Below are positions 21,912 through 34,600 of a DNA stretch of 64,000 nt, in pieces. The notes beneath the pieces were generated by a model, which worked only from the letters and a program-made list of their open reading frames with translations, was not told the DNA's origin and did no database searches. Origin of the DNA: Cryptomeria japonica (lineage: Eukaryota; Streptophyta; Pinopsida; Cupressales; Cupressaceae); contig NC_081413.1 of NCBI RefSeq assembly GCF_030272615.1, positions 607,392,209 to 607,456,208 of the forward strand, read 5' to 3'. Position 1 is the first letter of the stretch; each line of letters starts with the position of its first letter. Made by a program: the position numbers and the translations under genes.

Positions 21912-24900
21912 TATTGGGATGCATAAATTTGAGTGAATTTGAGAGGCCCATTTCAAAATTTTGCTCTTGCACTTTCAAGTGACCACCTAATGAGTCAACT
22001 TGATAGGCCTATTTTGAAGAAGGGTAAAATGGAGCCAGTTGATTATAAAGGGGAAAGACTTGGGAAATGTATCCTACACCTTTCATTTAGCCTATGAAGT
22101 GTTCTACAACTTTCAGAATTCAGTTTAGATCAGTTTATCAAGTACCCATTTCAAGGGGTGAGTTGAAAGTCCATCATAGGTACAAATTCAGATTTTACCA
22201 AGTGGCCTACTTTGAGGCTTTGCATTTTATGACCAATTCAGTGTTATGTTAAAAGGAATATACCCCTAAATTATATGCATATAGGTGAGTCCACATGCCA
22301 AATTTCAAGTCCCTATGAATCCATTTGCAGTTTGTACTGTTTGCATAAGTCCCTGTTTCAACAGCTAGTTAGAGCACCACTTTGCATATGTATAAAAGAT
22401 GCCCAAATGAATGTCATATCAAAATATTTATTCTAGGGTACTACTAGTATGAAATACAAGCTATGTTTCTATTTTGAAGCTCCTACCAATCCGTTTGATA
22501 AGTTTTCCAAGATGATTTCTTGAGCCATTTTATTCAGTTTTCTGCACTTTCATTGTTACATCTGTTAAAGTGGCTATTTTCATGAGATCACCACTTACAC
22601 CCTATCAGCTTCCCAGTCAAGCTAAACATTCCATGGTTTTCCCTGTACTTCAAGGTATCTATGCCCCAGATTTGGGGATCCATGAAGATCATTTGATATT
22701 TTTAGTAAGGGCATTTTGTGGTCCCTGCACATTGATTTTATCAAGTTCATTTGCCGACAAAGCCATTTAATCAACTTTGTGCATTAATGTGTTCTGGCTA
22801 GTTTTTGAAATACCTCTTTGGGTTTAAATGTAAAAATGTGACACATTTGTCTGATAGTTGCAAATTGAGTTTCAGTGATCAGAAAACTATGCCGATCAAT
22901 TCCAGAGGTATATGAAGGGTATCCTAAGGCATTTCAAAGAGGAGGATTTCTTCACCAGTGGAAAGGGAGAGGTAACTTCATTTGACTTATTATAGAAGGC
23001 AGTGGGCATATAACTGAAAGGTTATTGTGTGGGCCATTATGGTTTAAAGGTTGGAAAATCCATGGGTTTGGGGAGAGGTTTGGATCTAATATGTTAGATA
23101 TTTCTTCTTAAGAAAGGTTGAATTTGGTAATAATGGGGACTATTCAGAGGAACGGTTTATCAGTATTGTGAATGTCCATCTTGCCAAGATGATTTGAAAT
23201 CTACTTAACCACACACTTGGCTTGTTGAAAAAGAATTGCCAGTCCACTTTAGCATTTGATGCTCATTCTGCTATAGAGGATAACACATTCAAATAACTCA
23301 TCGTCAATTTGGTTGAGAAAGCAAAAAATATAATTATGGATCTTTCTTTCTCTTCAACATGTGCAACTATTATAGATATCGGTAATGTTGGTAATACATA
23401 TCTAAAGGAGCTCGATTGGAAAATAAGTTGTCTATTCTCATATCTTCATCCTCTTTTCTTAGCGATAATGTTCTACTAGTGTGATCATTTAGCTTTCAAA
23501 CTAAACCCTGCAACAAATGCACAAAATAAATTTGTTGATAATGCTTTAGAAACTCTCAAGCAATGCAAGGGGCTACATGAGAATTGGAACTGTTGATAGA
23601 AGACAAGGGACGACATGAAGGGCATTGATATGACTGGGAAGTGGAGTCGATTGGGGTTGATGGCTTATCCAAAACCCTCACCAGCAACTCCAAGCCCGCT
23701 GCATGATGAAGCCTTTGTTATCTAATATGCCTTTGTATCGACTCTGCCAGATGATATACACAATGGTCAGAAATCTCCATTGCCATACAATTGGCAGGCA
23801 CCAAACCAATTTTATTTGGCCTTTTCCAGCACTCTTCCCTGCCTTAAGGTTTGGAATGGCAGATACTCTTTTGGAGCATTCAAGTAAATATAGGTGGTAG
23901 GGTATGGAGCATGTGAGAGATGTTAGAAACCTTCAAAGCAATAACATTTGCTAGCATCCACCCTCAGATGTGCGCACAATGTGGATGCATCGAGCAGGCA
24001 GTGGCAAAATGTATTATCCCATATTGGTCGTGGGAAGGCATTTTGTAATTTTTAAATACAATGTTACTTGTATGGTAAGTGTCAAAAGCATGTGGCTTTT
24101 GACAAGCAAGCAAGTAGCTCAGCGATCGGTGGGACCCCCATGAGAACGCATCTCGAGGTGCCTTTATTTTGAAGCAAAAATGGAGATTAACGGGTGAGCA
24201 AGTTGGAGTTGATCCAACGGTGGTTGCTAAAACTGCAAAGAAAAATTGCTCGCTAGCTACCCATCGCGACTTGGCGACAAGGCGGGCCTAGGTCCAGTGG
24301 CAGGTCTAACTCAAGGTGAGGTGGTAGACAGGTGGTAGGTTAGGTGACAGGTCAGGTGGCACCTAGGTGGATTGCAGGCGAATCAGATTGTGACACATGG
24401 CACAGATGGATGCACAACAAAGGTTATAAAATTAAAATTAAATGTATAGTTTCAATCATGCGAAAATTCAAAAATTCAAATGACTGTAGTGCAGAGAGAG
24501 ATTAATGGTTGAGGGGTTATTTTTTACCCAAATATATAAGTGTTATATGTCATTGGAAAGCTCTCAGAGCGAGGAGTTTGTTTTTGTGATTAGTTTCAAC
24601 GCTTAATAAATATTTCGAGAGTAGTTTCCATATGGAATGATGCAAATAAATTTCAGTTAGTGAAAGAGGACACTTGACAATTTGTGATGTAGATTTGATC
24701 TGTTCCCTCTTCTTCATATTCTCAGTTCTTCTCATTTGTAGGGGTTCCAATTTTTGGAGAATTTCTCCAAGCAAGATTTCCAAGAGGGGTTCCAGTCTTA
24801 TGCATTTAATTTTCTTAGTTGTAATTGTTGATGTTCCCATTCTTTTGTCATTGAATGGATGCATTTAGCTATAAATTCTTAGTTGCAGGTCACATATATG

Positions 24901-24986
24901 TAAGGCATATATACAGTTGCATTGGATTGTCTTTAGGAATTCTTCAATTTTAGTAAATCCAGTCTTCAAGGGAGTTTGGGTTTATC
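21912..24986 (+). repeat. 5' LTR of B, first part
   Basis: 3,075 bp up to the insertion point of C. It matches 47910-51112 of the 3' LTR, but with its own deletions: a segment present at about 48815-48908 is missing at about 22792, a 22-bp part of the synthetase fragment is missing near 23075, and about 26 bp are missing near 22330. The LTR start TGTTGGGACTC has decayed here to TATTGGGATGC. Confidence 0.85.
23016..23670 (+). pseudogene. Methionyl-tRNA synthetase fragment in the 5' LTR of B
   Basis: The 5' LTR copy of the captured piece described for 49149-49825. It keeps the KVGKSMG part of the KMSKS-like loop, then a 22-bp deletion, then readable pieces of the anticodon-binding region (LLKKNCQSTLAFDAHSA, IGNVGNTYLKEL) broken by stops, and a final W-S-R-L-G...YPKPSP stretch near 23645-23690. 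It is more decayed than the 3' copy and cannot be functional. Confidence 0.7.
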
Positions 24987-26029
24987 TATTAGGTCCCGGA
25001 GACAACTGAGAGGGGGGGGGTGAATCAGTTGTCTGATAAATTTAAACCAAAAGCAACTTAAACAACTTTAATACTTTATACCGGTAAACTAGTCTTTTAT
25101 GCTGGTAGACAGTTCTATCAGCTAATAGCAATACCGGTAAGATTTAATGCATGAAACAAAAAGAACAAAGTCATCCACAACACATAACACCAAAACTTAT
25201 ATGTGGAAACCCTGTAAGGGGAAAAACCACGGTGGGAAACCTTACCCACAATTAGATGATACTATTGCAGATAGTAAGTGTATACAAATGGGGTCTGCAC
25301 ATGCAGAAAGGCCAAGCGCCTAGAGCTCACTACTCAATGGGAGTCACATTGACTACAATTGGATGGTTAAATCCAATAAGAATGTAGTGCTTAATTTAGC
25401 ATCTTTCTATGTTGGATTCAGTACCGGTATAGTTCTGATTGTCTTCACAAAACCCTCCTTCAATCTTCAAATGATGTCTGCGTGTATAGCTCTGCTTATT
25501 CTCACATATACCTTTTTACAATTCTTTTTCATATTCCACATCCGATCTTACAATTAAGATCTTACATTTATACCATAACCTAAGACCAATTTTAGTAGGT
25601 CGGCTCTTAAGGATATTACAATAAAATCAATTTATAAATAAATTAATTCCTGATGCAATAACTGATTTAACATGTCGGCTTAATGTATTTACAACAATAA
25701 TAAGTCATCTCCATAGTGTGCCATGCTGATCTGGAAAAGATAACCCTGTCGGTGTATACCTTGGACCTATTTGCCGGTAGTAGCAAATATGCAAATACAA
25801 TTATTCCAATAAACCAATCTTCAAGACAAGGTGTCCAAAAGATTTCTTCAACATAACCATGTGTTTTCCATGCCATTCGAAGTGCCGGTGAACATTATAT
25901 CCTGCTGGTGTACCAGATATCAGTAACTGTGTGCTTGCCGGTGAATGTTGCTAATTCTCTAAAATGCCAGAGGTGATAGGTTTTAGTAGGTGTTGACATC
26001 AATGACAAAACCATACCAAAATACCAACA
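24987..26029 (-). repeat. 3' LTR of C (left on plus strand)
   Basis: 1,043 bp. On the minus strand it runs TGTTGGTATTTTGG...; on the plus strand it begins TATTAGGTCC (TGTTAGGTCC in the other copy) and ends ACCAACA. It carries the reverse complement of the C-rich U5 motif near 25007-25026. It has about 26 bp near 25885-25915 that the other LTR lacks. Confidence 0.88.
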
Positions 26030-26044
26030 ATCTCCCCCTTTGGC
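26030..26044 (-). other. Polypurine tract of C
   Basis: On the minus strand CCAAAGGGGGAGAT immediately precedes the 3' LTR. Further CTCCCCCTTTG-like copies at about 26226-26240 and an ACTCCCCCT stretch near 26304-26313 resemble extra purine tracts. Confidence 0.85.
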
Positions 26045-26390
26045 ATTGATGGCAACACAAGATGGAAAAACCATCAAAGTGCCAAAATAGAAATGCTAAA
26101 TACCAAAAACCAATGATTTCCCAAAAAGAAATTATAACCAGAATTCAGATATGAATAGTCTCTCCTCAAAGTAACTGTCTCTCCCCTTGAGAGTAACATA
26201 TGTCTTCCTTGTGTTTTTCCATATACCAATCTCTCCCCCTTTGATATCAAATGCCAAAGTAAATTTTTTTTTACAAAATACCAATCAATACATTATACCA
26301 ACTACTCCCCCTAAGAAGTAGCTTCCTCATCAAAGCCGAAATAAAAGATTTCTCTGTTAATTCTGCCGGTTGATGACAATCATCAACTTC

Positions 26391-27506
26391 CTAAGTCTCT
26401 ACCGATGGCAGTATGACCCCAAGCTGATCTTTGAGATATTCAAAAGTTTCCTTAGGCAGAGGTTTAGTAAAAATATCTGCAATCTGCTCTTTTGTATTCA
26501 CATAAACCAGTTTTATCTCTTTTGCTTCAACTTTCTCCCTTAGAAACTTCAGTTTTATAGAAACATGTTTGGTTTTAGAGTGTAATATCGAGTTCTTAGA
26601 TATATCAATTGCTGCAGTGTTATCACAATAGATAGTTATAGGTTCCTTGCATTTTACCTTTATGTCCTTCAACATTTGTTTAAGCCATAATACCTATGTA
26701 CAGTTTGTTGCTGCTGCAATATATTCTGATTTTGCTGTTGATAAAGATGTAGAACTTTGTTTCTTGCTCAACCAAGAAATTAGTCTGTTTCCAAGAAAGA
26801 ATGCTCCACCTGTGGTTCTCTTCCTATCATCCACATCTCTTGCCCAATTTGCATATGTGTATGCATATAATTCAAAGTTTTCATCTCTAGGATACCATAA
26901 TCCAAGATTTGTAGTGCCTTGTAAGTACCGGAAAATCCTTTTTACTGCTGATTCATGGTTTTCTCTAGGATTACTCTGAAATCTTGAAACAATACATACT
27001 GCATTCATGATATCAGGTCTTGTTTGTGTCAAATACAGTAAACCTATCATAGATTTATACCTAGTTGGATTAATAGGTGTAGATTCATCTCTTAGTGATA
27101 ATTTGTCATTTGTAGTCATAGGTGTGCTTATCGGTTTAGAGTTTTCCATTCCAAATTTCTTTAGTAACTCCTTCAAGTACTTAGATTGACTCAAGAATAT
27201 ACCTTTATTAGTTTGTGAGATCTGCAATCCTAAAAAGAATTTATTTTCTCCAATCATAGACATTTCAAATTCTTGCTGCATTTCAATAGAAAAGTCTTCA
27301 CATAATCCATTTTCTCCTCCAAAGATTATATCATCAACAAAAAATTCTATAACCAAGATATCATCATTAGTCACCTTATAATATAAATTGTTGTCTGCAA
27401 TACCTTTAGAAAAACCAATCTTCAAAAGATACTTATCTAACCTTGCATACCAAGCTCTTGGAGCTTGCTTCAATCCATACAAGGATTTCCTTAACCTACA
27501 AACCAT
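26391..27506 (-). pseudogene. Copia RT C-terminal part and RNase H (element C)
   Basis: The minus-strand segment 27506-26694 starts MVCRLRKSLYGLKQAPRAWY, then the catalytic FFVDDIIFGG, FFLGLQISQ, MENSKPISTPM, YKSMIGLLYLTQTRPDI and RNase H start YAYTYANWARD. The conserved SEYIAAA is followed by a TAG stop at 26691-26693. The rest of RNase H (26675-26391) has ITIYCDNTAAI, SKTKHVSIKLKFLREKV and QIADIFTKPLP. RNase H removes RNA from the cDNA hybrid. Apart from the one stop this part is nearly intact; a TAA at 27513-27515 separates it from the upstream RT piece. Confidence 0.93.
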
Positions 27507-27515
27507 ATCTTTGTT

Positions 27516-28484
27516 TTATGTCAAAGAAAATCCATCAGGTTGTTCAATGTAAACTTCTTCTTCAAGCTCTCCATTCAGAAATGCGCATTTAATGTCCATT
27601 TGATAAACTTTGTAGTTCTTGTGTGCTACAAAAGCTAAGAATAATCTAATTGCCTCAATTCTAGCTATCGGTGCAAAGGTTTCATTATAATCAACTCCTT
27701 CTTTCTGAGAATATCCCTTACACACTAGTCTTGCTTTATTTATGATAACCTTACCATCTTCATTAAGTTTGTTTCTGAATACCCATTTGGTTCCAATCAC
27801 ATTTTTATCTTTAAGTCGGGGAACTAATGTCCAAGTGTTATTCTTCTCAATTTTTTCTAATTCTTCTTCCATAGCTTTAATCCAGTGTTTATCTTCACAT
27901 GCCTCATTAGCAGATGATGGTTCAATTTGAGAAATAAGACAAACCTCTTCATTTGCCAATCTTCCTCTTGTCATGACTCCTTTATGCTTGTTTCCAATTA
28001 TTTGATCTTCAGAGTGATTCAGTATTACATACCGAGGTGTCTTTGTTTGTTGTTGTTCCTCAGTTGCAGTGGAATTTTCAGATGATACCAGTGTAATTGG
28101 ATCTTCATTCTGTATTGGTGGATTTTGTACAGATTCATTTATCAGTATTTCTGTTACCAATTCAAAGTCTGTATACCTTGAAGTTTCTCTGAATTGTTCA
28201 TCAATCTTTACATTTGTACTCTCAACAATTTTATGAAATCTTTTGTTAAAACATCTATATGCCTTACTCTTAGATGAATAACCAAGAAATATTCCTTCAT
28301 CACTTCTAGGATCAAATTTTCCAATATACTCATCTCTTCTAATATAGCATTTACTTCCAAATATTCTAAAATACTTAAATGTAGGAGTAAAACCAAACCA
28401 AAGTTCATGAGGTGTCTTATCGGTTTCACCTTGATGTGAACTTTGTTGAATGTATAGACCGTTGTACTTACTACTTCTCTCCAA
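27516..28484 (-). pseudogene. Copia integrase C-terminal part and RT N-terminal part (element C)
   Basis: Open for 322 codons on the minus strand. It starts with the integrase tail ([20 protein letters not shown], then [17 protein letters not shown]) and passes through a variable linker. It enters RT with [39 protein letters not shown] and [20 protein letters not shown]. It stops at a TAA inside the conserved QPDGF region. A frameshift near 28440-28484 separates it from the integrase core upstream. Confidence 0.93.
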
Positions 28485-29314
28485 TATACATGTGGTAGAT
28501 TTGATTCAGACAACATCCTTCTGGCTGCATCCAAGATAGTTCTATTTTTCCTTTCTACAACTCCATTTTGTTGTGGTGTCTAGGGTGCTGATAGTTGTCT
28601 TCTGATTCCATTCACTTCACATAATGCATTAAAGTCCTTAGATGTAAATTCTCCTCCTTGATTTGATCTTAGACATTTGATTTTCTTACCGGTTTCATTT
28701 TCTACCATTGCTTTGAATAGTTTGAACTTCCCAAGTGCTTTTGATTTTTCTCTGAGAAAAGTAACCCAACACATTCTAGAATAGTCATCAATGATTAGCA
28801 TGAAATATCTATCTCCTTGAAAACTTTTAGTTCTAGCTGGACCACATAAATCAGTATGAATTAAGTCAAGAGCATTATTAGATTTTTCTGGAATACTTTA
28901 GAAAGTAGCTCTAACTTGTTTTCCAAATTAACATTCCTTACATACCGGATTGTGAGGTTTAACAATCTTAGGTAAATCTCTAACTGCCTTAGTAGTATTG
29001 ATCTTTACCATGCAATCAAAATTTACATGACAGAGTCTCTTATGCCATAGCCAACTTTCATCAATATGAGCAATCAAGCATGTTTTTTCATTGTTATTCA
29101 GATGAAAGATGTTACCTCTAGTTTGATTACCAGTTGCAATTTCTAGACCAGTTTTGTTCATAATTTTGCACTTACCATTTTTGAACTGTAACTGAAATCC
29201 TTTTTCAACTAACTGACCAACACTTAAAAGATTATGTTTTAAACCTTCAACATAGTAAACATTGTCAGTATTATGCTTACCATCAAGAGATATTGTACCC
29301 TTACCTTTGATCAA
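28440..29314 (-). pseudogene. Copia GAG-pre-integrase and integrase core (element C)
   Basis: Minus strand. 29314-28928 carries VEGLKHNLLSVGQLVEKGF and the zinc module WLWHKRLCHVNF...HNPVCKEC. The integrase core follows with IDDYSRMCWVTFLREKSKA and RSNQGGEFTSKDF, and after a TAG stop near 28580 continues QQNGVVERKNRT and [15 protein letters not shown], so the D, D and E positions are all recognisable. A short gap with a stop lies near 28800-28925. This enzyme would insert the cDNA; the stops and the later frameshift inactivate it. Confidence 0.9.
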
Positions 29315-29367
29315 ACAGGCTTTATCATCTCCAAATCTTACTAGACCTCCATTGTACTCCTGAAAAG

Positions 29368-29870
29368 TTAGGAATTTCTCTTATGACCAGTCATGTGATG
29401 TGAGCATCCTGCATCAATGATCCATTCATCCTTTACTTCAATTTTAGCTGCCAAGGCTTGCTCTATCGGTTGAACAGTAGGTGTCGGTTGATCTTCTGTT
29501 ATAGCAACAAAGACCCATCCATTATCTGTCGGATCCTCATCAGAATCATCAATGACTCCTTCATCAACAAGATAACAAGATTTGTCTTTATTCTTCTTAA
29601 ATTTGTATCTCTGATATTTAGGGTTAGGTTTGTATGTCCTTCTAGCTTCTTCTCTTAACCTAGCATGTCTATTAGGGCATCTTGAGGCCATATGACCAAT
29701 CTTATTACAATTGAAACATTTAAAGGGTGCTTTACCTTCATACTTACTTCCAATTGGACCTGTAGGCATTTTCCTTGCAAATAGTGCTTCAAGTTCTTCA
29801 AGTTCTTCATTTTCTCTCCTCCTTTCTTCAAGTTATCTTGCATAAAAGGCTTTCCAATCAGACTTGTCAA
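29368..29870 (-). pseudogene. Copia gag zinc knuckle and protease start (element C)
   Basis: Minus strand. A CCHC knuckle CFNCNKIGHMASRCP is followed by a basic Lys/Arg stretch, an acidic linker, and the protease active-site region WIIDAGCSHHMTG. The usual DSG or DTG is DAG here, a change that should abolish catalysis if not a late mutation. A frameshift near 29375 separates it from downstream protease sequence. Confidence 0.88.
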
Positions 29871-29946
29871 ATGATTATGCAGATGATGTTGATGCCTTAA
29901 AAGCTAAGTTAGTTTTTATAGTGGCAACAGGACCAAATTCCTCAAT

Positions 29947-30540
29947 TTAAAATGTTGAAAGTTTTCCAATCAATATATCCCTAGTTACTAATGTGTTAGG
30001 CATTGTTCTTAGTTCATTTATAGCAGTAACTTTCATCTTATATGCCAGTGGCAATCCTCTTAAAACTTTTGAAATAATTTCATCTTCACTTAAGGTTCCT
30101 CCACAACATTTAATACCCAAAACAATTTCATTTACTCTTTCCATAAAAGCAGAAATTCTTTCATCTTCTTCCATTTTTAGATTTTCATACCTGACCCAGA
30201 AGCTTTCAAGTTTTGCAATTTTGACTGTGGAATCTCCTTCATTCAGTGTTTCCAAGTGATCCCAAATAGCTTTAGCAATAGACCTATCTGATAGTCCCAT
30301 GATTTGCTGATCTGATAACGCGCTCAAAAGTGCTTCTCTTGCCTTGCAATCATTTTCTTCATCTTTAGCCAGATTTGGTGGATTAGGCTGACTTGTAGTA
30401 GGAGCAGTATATCCATTCTTTGTAACCTCCCAGATATCTTTTCCAATGCAGTTTAGATGTGTTTCCATCCTGATCTTCCATATCCCATAGTTGGTTCCAT
30501 CAAGTTTAGGACTGTCCTTCCTGAAATAGTTGCTAGACAT
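29947..30540 (-). CDS. Copia gag capsid region (UBN2-type) of element C
   Basis: 197 codons on the minus strand starting MSSNYFRKDSPKLDGTNYG, about 40 bp after the PBS, so the start is well placed. It has the features of the plant Copia gag capsid domain: WKIRMETHL, IWDHLETLNEG, KLESFWVRYENLKMEEDERI, FMERVNEIV and SEDEIISKVLRGLP. It ends at a TAA after GKLSTF, where the frame would be expected to go on to the zinc knuckle, so it is a shortened gag. The product would package the element RNA. Confidence 0.9.
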   Translation of the reverse strand: MSSNYFRKDSPKLDGTNYGIWKIRMETHLNCIGKDIWEVTKNGYTAPTTSQPNPPNLAKDEENDCKAREALLSALSDQQIMGLSDRSIAKAIWDHLETLNEGDSTVKIAKLESFWVRYENLKMEEDERISAFMERVNEIVLGIKCCGGTLSEDEIISKVLRGLPLAYKMKVTAINELRTMPNTLVTRDILIGKLSTF

Positions 30541-30582
30541 TGGATCTCCTCATGCTGTTAAACTTTTGCAAAAAGAGGACTA

Positions 30583-30595
30583 GGCTCTGATACCA
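30583..30595 (-). other. Primer-binding site of C
   Basis: On the minus strand TGGTATCAGAGCC lies 2 bp after the 5' LTR: the initiator-Met tRNA primer site, and it fixes the minus orientation. Confidence 0.93.
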
Positions 30596-30597
30596 AT

Positions 30598-31604
30598 TGT
30601 TAGGTCCTAGAGACAACTAAGAGAGGGGGGGGGGGGTGAATCAATTGTCTGATAAATTTAAACCAAAAGAAACTTAAACAACTTTAATACTTTATACCGG
30701 TAAACTAGTCTTTTATGTTGGTAGATAGTTCTATCAGCTAATAGCAATACTGGTAAGATTTAATGCATGAAACAAAAAGAACAAAGTCATCCACAACACA
30801 TAACACCAAAAATTATACGTGGCAACCCTGTAAGGGGAAAAAACATGGTGGGAAACCTTACCCACAATTAGATGATACTATTGTAGATAATAAGTGTATA
30901 CAAATGGGGTTTGCACATGCAGAAAGGCCAAGCACCTAGAGCTCACTGCTTAATGGGAGTCACATTGACTACAATTGGATGGTTAAATCCAATAAGAATG
31001 TACTACTTAATTTAGCATCTTTCTATGTTGGATTCAGTACTAGTATAGTTCTAATTGTATTCACAAAACCCTCCTTCAATCTTCAAATGATGTCTGCGTG
31101 TATAGCTCTGCTTATTCTCGCATATACTTTTTTACAAATCTTTTTCACATTCTACATCCGATCTTACATTTATACTATAACCTAAGACCAATTTTAATAG
31201 GTCGCCTCTAAAGAATATTACAATAAAATCAATTTATAAATAAATTAATGCCCAATGCAATAACTGATTTAACATGTCGGCTTAATGTATTTACAACAAT
31301 AATAAGTCATCTCCATAGCGTGCCATGTTGATCTAGAAAAGATAACCCTGCCGGTGTATACCTTGGACCTATTTGCCGGTAATAGAAAATATGCAAATAC
31401 AATTATTCCAATAAACCAATCTTCAAGACAAGGTGTCCAAAAGATGTCTTCGACATAACCATGTGTTTTCCATGCCATTCGAAGTGCCGGTGTTCTAGAT
31501 ATCAGTAACTGTGTGCTTGCCAGTGAATGTTGTTGATTCTCCAAAATGCCAGAGTTGATAGTTTTTAGTAGGTGTTGACATCAATGACAAAACCATACCA
31601 AAAT
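30598..31604 (-). repeat. 5' LTR of C (right on plus strand), main part
   Basis: 1,007 bp, ending where D begins; the last 7 bp of the LTR (ACCAACA) are at 44919-44925 after D. It matches 24987-26029 along its length, with many single-base differences and one deletion of about 26 bp. Confidence 0.9.
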
Positions 31605-34600
31605 TGTAATGCCCCGCTAGGAAACCCCTAAGGGTTTAAATTAAAAACACTCGAATAGATTGTAATTTTTTTTTTTTTTTTTTTTTTTTTAATAATAATT
31701 AAAAGGGTTAATGAAACGGTTACATTATTAAGATAAATTGAAGTTAACTCAATTCATTATTAGTCACGACATTAAAATACAATGGAGATTATCTGTCAAC
31801 TTAGATATCACAGCGGAAGGCTCAGTCAATCCTAAGGAGTTTCCTAACGCGATTACACAACCTTACACCTAACTCAACTTGCGTCATTAGATCCATTAAA
31901 CTAGATATCTTAGTTACGAGATAACGCATAGATCTTGATTAATGGTTTGGCATCTTCTAATTTTAGGAATCGATCATTTACTTCGGGTGGATAGGAGGCC
32001 CTTGATAGGTTATTTAATTAATGCACTTAATTGTCATAATCTCATTAAGAGGTCTCCCAAAAGGGTTCATGCTTTTAATATAGTGAGGTTCATTCTTTGG
32101 GTTTGAGGTATCCATTCACAAATGATTTTATCCTTTAATGTTTAATAATAGGCTTAATGAGATTCATACATTTAAGGTTAAACTACGATTAGTAAAGCGT
32201 GGTTTCCTTCATTTGATTTTAAGATATTCACCCACATGTGATATCTCTTTTTAAAATATTAAACAGTATGATTAATAAGGAGAATTTTCGTTCTTAAGGA
32301 TTGACCACAATTAATAGAGTGAAACCCCTTTATTCGATTTCATGCGTAGCCAACTAACGAGTTGCAGCTCTTAAATGAAAGATAAAATGTGAGTAGCCAT
32401 AGGAGTCATTTGAAGTTTTAAAATAATACTACTAGATTGGCTAGAATCATTACGTTGAAAATGTATCGAGCCACAAGAGTTCATCCTTTACCTTTAAGAT
32501 GTAGTTAGCTAGATAATATCTTACATTTCAAGATTAGAGTATAAGTTCAAACAGATGCTCTTTCATTGGGATTGAATTACAATTATCTTGTTGCAAATCA
32601 CTTTTTTTTTATTGTTAAATGAATATAAGGTGAGAGAGATTCTTTTATTAGGTTTAATGTATCAACAACTAATTGAATCCCTTCTTTTTCAGTTCATCTT
32701 TAACAATCATAAAGAAATTCATTTGTTGGGGTTATAATTAGGATGGACTAGTTGAGTTTCACCAATTATCAAGTTAAATTTCGGTAAGGTTGATTTGTTA
32801 AGATTAAACGTACTTGACCAAACAACTATATCCAATATAATGAAACATAATTAACATGACGTTTCCCATTCTAGTTCAATCTTAGCAACATGAGGGATTC
32901 CTTTTATAAAGATTAACATATGGGTTTTCTAGTTGGGTTCACCCGGTTATAGAAATGATCCGGTGAGGATTATTGATTCAAAATTACAGCATAAATTACT
33001 AAGTATATTCGTTCAATATACAACATGAATATTCGATTGAGTCCACACGATTAACAAATTAATCCGGTGAGGATTATTGTTAAGATTAAAACGTGAAATA
33101 ACTTAACAAATTTAACCAATGTAATGAAACATAACTGACATGACGTGATTCATTTGCTAGGGTAAAGGATAGATATTTCTATTATGTTCATCTTTTAGAT
33201 TTCAATTTAAGAATTGTGACATAATTTTATCTTTGTTTCCTTTTTACATTCATTTCATTTATATACTTAATATCAAGTTAATCCATTAAAGTAATTCTAA
33301 TGAGATTTCTGCCACTATTACAATCTAAATTAACATTACCAATTTACCTTTTTTTTCACACTTTAATTTCAATATTTAACTACCATGCCATATGCATAAT
33401 TCTCAACGTTTTATGAATTTAAATAACTACGTTTATCCATATGAGATACGTTATACATTTAAATTTGAATCCATTTAATTTACACCATACACTTTGCAAG
33501 AATTCAACCATTCAAGATAATTTAAAACATAAAACAAAGCACGCTATAAACATCACATAACACAGATATGATCTCGGAGTTCACCCCGGATGGGCTACAT
33601 CTCCGGGTCTGCTCAACTGCAAGACCCCTTTGGTATTATATCGTTAGGAATACAAAATTTATAAGTCTTTTACATCTTGCCACTTAGGCGAATACAACCA
33701 ATATACAACAGACACTTCGGACATCAATTACGTAATGATCCCTTTTAGAAGCGGGTCAAATTGAATCATAACAAATAAAAGGAAACAAACAATCCTGGAT
33801 ACTCTTGTTTGACGGGTTCCTAATTAGGGGCTTGACCAACTTGCAACCAACACTATCATGTCAAGACTTGCCATTACATAACCAAATTCAATAATAGAAG
33901 ATTTAATTCAGCATAGGCATTATCCGGTAGAGGTATTCGTTTTATCATATTGCTCTGACTAATAATGTCGATACTTCGATATACTAGCTAAATTATCTTT
34001 CATTAAAAAAAACTCTTATTAAACCGCCATCACTATTTATTCCATGTTAATAGCAGTATTAACTCGGGTATGATGTAATCAACATGAAATTAAAACCCGG
34101 TATTAGACTAAGGATTTACTAAATGTTGCTTCTCGAACTCCAAATGTATTATTTACTAAGTTTGAAATTAAATAAGATTTGATACTGAATTCAAAATCAC
34201 TTAATATCAAGGCAGATAGATTCTATTCCCTTATACTAATTTTTTTTTTTTTATTCACTAACTAATCTAAATTCCTTTTTTTTATGTGTGACATGCCTAT
34301 ATCTCCTTTTTTTTTTCTTTTAAAACATATTATATAATATAATAACAAATAATAATAGAAAAAAATCAATTAAACTAACTTTTTTTTTAAGTTTCAAAAA
34401 AAGGAGGGAGGGAACCCACGTGGGCCCCCCCCCCATTGGCAGCCTACGCTACCTTTGGTAGCGCTGCTACCATTTGGTAGCAGTTCGCTACCACTGGTAG
34501 CGTTGCTACCAGCTGGTAGCAGCTACCAAGGGCCAAACAAAACACCGTTTTTTTTTAAATTTTCTTTTTTTAAAAAATTTATTTTGTAAGGCCATTAAAA

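Noticed and set aside
30583-30595. tRNA gene suggested by the TGGTATCAGAGCC match
   Set aside because: Only the 3' end of the tRNA is matched, next to an LTR, so it is a primer-binding site. The same applies at 13436 and 40083.
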